DNA from: Prinia subflava
Taxonomy: Eukaryota; Chordata; Aves; Passeriformes; Cisticolidae
NCBI RefSeq assembly: GCF_021018805.1
Contig: NC_086259.1
Span: 10,716,501 to 10,780,500 of the forward strand
Length of the DNA stretch: 64,000 nucleotides
Reading direction: 5' to 3'
The notes under the pieces are model-generated. The model had not been told where the DNA came from. It did no database searches and saw only the letters and a list, made by a program, of their open reading frames with translations. The position numbers and the translations under genes are program-made. Positions 61,001 through 64,000 of this stretch are shown here, one piece after another (the stretch's first letter is position 1; the number at the start of each line of letters is the position of its first letter).

Positions 61001-63748
61001 CTTAGAACTTAAGTGTTCAGCCTAACTACTGTTTGCATGTGACCAAAATGGAAAAAGGGAGGTGTATACAAAGGAGTGAATTATAACAAAGAACACTTTC
61101 TGCTTCAGTTCTTGTTCAGAAAACATATGTTCAGCCATGCAGGCAACAGTTGGGGTAAGGACACACTGTAGGTTTGGAAACAAAAGGCGTGTTCTTTTCT
61201 TGCATTCACAATGTTTTCAAACATATTCACTTGTTAGGGACTGGCCTGTCAGCTGGATCTTCTTGCAAGCGTGATTTCTTTTTCCTGACTTCTTTCAAAA
61301 GCTTTTTCCCTGCAATGTTTTACACTTCATATAATCCACTATGCATGCTAGGCCTGCCTCTGTTTTTGTGCTATTGATGATTCAGAGGTGGAGGGGCCGT
61401 GCTCTGGGAGAATGTGGCTGAAGGGTAACCTTTCAGTCACCCATACATCTGAAGATGCCAAGCCACTCTTATTGCAAAAATCTTAAGTAGTTTGGTTGCT
61501 CTTTCATGATGAAGTGGGTTAAACTTCACCTTTAGAACATTGCCAAACTGTGCAGCAAAAATATTTTGAAAGTGTTGATCTTCTTACATTTTTTAGTTGT
61601 AACTAACATATTGAAAATCTTAGAGAGACTTATCATAACTGCTAAAATCATCCAGTTAAAAAGAATTATTTTTCTCAATTGGAAATTTATTCAGTTGTGG
61701 CATGCTAGAGTAACCAAAAATTACTTGGGCACTACTTTTGTTTGAATTTCTTTTTCCTAAATATATGGTTCAAGACCCAGGTATAAATATTCTTATATAG
61801 GCATAAAATTAATGCTTATTTCCAAATAAGCTCAACCTGGTTTAATTTATGCCTTTTAAACTCATATAGCAAGAAAACGTACTACTTTAGCTCCGCAGGT
61901 ATAGATAAATGGAACAACTTTCTAGTGCAGACAAGACCTACAGTTTCTTTGGAAATGTCGAAGTGATCTACTCGCTGTAGGTTTTTCTAGGTCAAACTAC
62001 TCATCTATCAAGTCAGGTATTCATCCTTTGTTGTCAGCAGTGAATACCTCAAAGCGAGGCAGGGCTGCCTACATTTTAATGCCTGTAGACTTGTATATAG
62101 AGCTTGAGCATATGTCTGACTTTAAGCATTCTGCTCTATAATTGGGTTATGTACATGTTTAGTTTTGATGTGCACCATTGAATATAATGGTAGGGGAGAA
62201 TGTATAATCTTTGTGGTGATGGTTTCACACCAGCAACTTGAGTTTCCGTTCCTTTTATGCTACGGAAATGACATTTCTTTTGTGAAATTCTCTGTTCTTT
62301 GTATTTTATTTAAAAACAGACGTCATGTTTGTCTTAAACCCCCTGATTTTATGTTGAAAATTCTCAATCAATAATCAGAACAGTTATGGAGTTTTATGTT
62401 GGCTTGCAGATTATTCATGTGTTTTGTTGGAGTATTAATAGTGTTATCTGAATTCTCAGCCTCAGAAATTACCACTGATAAATGTCCAATGATTAGAATG
62501 TGCCATATAAGGCCCTTGAGACCATGAAGATCATTTACTCCACTAGAAAATTCTCAGACAGGAAAACTCCATGTAAATATTTTCTTTTGGAAGGTGCCAG
62601 CAAATGCATCCCTGCCAACGTACGTCAAAACTGCCAGAAGATCTGTGGGGATGGGGATTAACTTTTTAGCACTGTCATCTTAAGAGCTTTGACAGGGAAA
62701 CATTATTTAAATGTTTTTCTTTGACTGCGTATGACTGAAAAGATGTTAACGGTAGATAAAACTAATATAAAACAGTTAATGATACTGACATATATTCCAG
62801 GTCTGCACCTTTTTCTTTTCTTGAGGTCTGTGTCAGAAATCCTTAAGAATACTACAGCTTCAAAATAAATTTTCCTTCCTTCTCAAATGAAATTTGATGA
62901 TTTGTCTCCAGTCTGATAAAAGAAAGCACATGCTAGTATATTGCTTCTTTTGAGGAATTTTTTGTTTTGTTTTATAGGCTCCTTAAACATAAATTATGTT
63001 TTAGATGTTGCAGTGACTTCTCTGAATCTCAGAAAGAAAATAGTTAATAATAATTTCTTTCCTTTCAGTTCCCATGAGCCTACCTCCATTGCACAGTTTG
63101 CATATAACAGCTAGTAAGAGTAGAATGTACTGAACCTTAAACAAATCTATTAGGATCACCGTGGCAAGAAACCGGGAAAATGGCAGGAAAAACGAACAAT
63201 GATTTTGTAAACCCTCCAAAGGTCAGAAAAAGGCTTTCAGTAAGTATGCAGAGGCTAGAAATCAAATCCCATTTCCTATCATAAGAAACCAGTTGTTTTA
63301 GCAGCAGTGGTTAATGTACTGTATGTGAAAGATTTAAGACTAGTTGGAAAGCTTTGCTTCTGTTTTATTAGGCTGCTATTGAAAAGCCAACAGCATAACT
63401 TCAACTAGGTGCTTTGAGATTTCTTAATGGGCTGTCAAGGGCAAGACACCAGGTCTGTGCTATACTAGCTCTTTCCTGTACATTAAAACAACAGGGGCCA
63501 AATGATCATATACAGAAGTATGAATTACTTGATGCTTTCTCTGTTCCATATGGTCAGCCATGTCTTTGGCAATTAATCATGTACAGAATCAGTTGAGTGC
63601 TCTCTGAAGCATTGAAGTCAACATTTAGTTGTACCTGTGCCAGTGGGGGCAGTGGGGGTTGCGAGTGTAAAATAGCAGGATGAGGAGCTGCTGGCGCCGG
63701 AGCCGGAGCAGCTGGCTTCTATAAACAACACTTTTTCTCCTCCTTACC

Positions 63749-63767
63749 TTTTTTTTTTTTTTTTTTT
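63749..63767 (+). repeat. Poly(T) run of 19
   Basis: A homopolymer of 19 T lies near the right edge, inside a segment with forkhead-like words. Confidence 0.9.
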
Positions 63768-64000
63768 AACTTTCTTTGACAAACATGACTCATTTTTCAA
63801 TATCATCCAGAACATGAGGGTTGCTGAGTGAAACTGTGATATCTGGCATAGTGGATTAATAAACAAAAGGCAGAGAATTGGGTTTAATGTGCCCAAATTA
63901 CCGGGTGGTAACTTAAACCATGCTGGCTGTTTCCATTGTATCTATGAAAATGGGTGCATTTGCTGGTATTTTAAGTAGAAATTTTAAAGGTAAAGAAGAA

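Larger units (their letters stand above)
1..64000 (+). other. FTO: FTO gene, internal part (exons 2-7 with introns)
   Basis: Six exons on the + strand, when joined, encode 408 consecutive residues that align with vertebrate FTO from just after its short first exon to the start of the C-terminal domain. Junction phases agree throughout: 0 after exon 2, 1 after exon 3, 1 after exon 4, and 0 after exons 5, 6 and 7. All introns are GT-AG. FTO is a nuclear AlkB-family dioxygenase that oxidatively removes methyl groups from N6-methyladenosine, m6Am and 3-methylthymine/uracil using Fe(II) and 2-oxoglutarate. The first exon and the last two exons are not in the window, so the gene runs off both ends. 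In other vertebrates RPGRIP1L lies divergently upstream and IRX3 downstream; neither is visible here. Confidence 0.96.
36264..64000 (+). other. FTO intron 7, 5' part (at least 27.7 kb)
   Basis: It starts with the consensus donor gtaagt and runs to the right edge. No sequence resembling exon 8 (which should contain an NEIL..IL..LTARQ-like helix) was found by eye. It holds CpG clusters at 37628-38105 and 57963-58033, A-rich low-complexity DNA at 38022-38053 and 38191-38303, a CR1 LINE fragment at 42120-42400, and several microsatellites. It also holds AT-rich stretches with homeodomain- and forkhead-like words that may be conserved enhancers. An open frame of 167 codons at 46835-47338 lies in purine-rich DNA and has no recognisable domain. 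The size, and the position next to the IRX3/IRX5 neighbourhood known from other vertebrates, fit a regulatory landscape. Confidence 0.85.

Noticed and set aside
36264..64000. Search for FTO exons 8 and 9
   Set aside because: No segment encoding the expected C-terminal helices with flanking splice sites was recognised; a translated search would be decisive.

Overview
The window is vertebrate nuclear DNA. It covers the middle of one protein-coding gene on the + strand, FTO, the Fe(II)/2-oxoglutarate-dependent RNA and DNA N6-methyladenine demethylase. Six coding exons can be placed to the base by homology, GT-AG splice sites and phase continuity: 9872-9949, 14856-15513, 23560-23703, 29726-29805, 30139-30282 and 36144-36263. 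They correspond to human exons 2 to 7. Spliced together they give 1,224 bp, or 408 codons, with no stop and matching phases at every junction. Exon 1 (start codon, CpG-rich promoter) lies upstream of the window, and exons 8 and 9 (end of the C-terminal domain) were not found and should lie downstream. I recognise no second protein-coding gene, tRNA, rRNA or CRISPR array.

The organism is most likely a bird. The FTO protein is clearly non-mammalian, and a 3' end of a CR1 LINE (42120-42400) reads like avian CR1. Interspersed repeats are sparse, with no SINE-rich mammalian pattern, and the introns visible here are only a few kilobases long. A neoavian or passerine bird is my guess; a crocodilian or turtle cannot be excluded from this sequence.

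Layout: 1-9871 is the 3' part of intron 1; 9950-14855 intron 2; 15514-23559 intron 3, which holds a compound minisatellite with a nested CTG microsatellite at 18143-18442; 23704-29725 intron 4, which holds a 165-bp exon-like open segment at 27684-27848; 29806-30138 a very short intron 5; 30283-36143 intron 6, with a 30-base T tract; and 36264-64000 the first 27.7 kb of intron 7. Intron 7 contains a CR1 copy, two isolated CpG clusters (37628-38105 and 57963-58033) in otherwise CpG-poor DNA, and several stretches rich in homeodomain-, forkhead- or TCF-like words. FTO introns in vertebrates are known to host long-range enhancers of the neighbouring IRX3/IRX5 genes, so these stretches are the best candidates for function beyond the exons.

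The exons together carry all the catalytic residues I could check: both histidines and the aspartate that bind iron, the two arginines, serine, asparagine and tyrosine that bind 2-oxoglutarate, and the substrate-site arginine. The enzyme therefore looks intact over the covered part. No wholly new biological system is evident. The most unusual items are the CpG islets in intron 7, the compound VNTR in intron 3, and the exon-like segment in intron 4.
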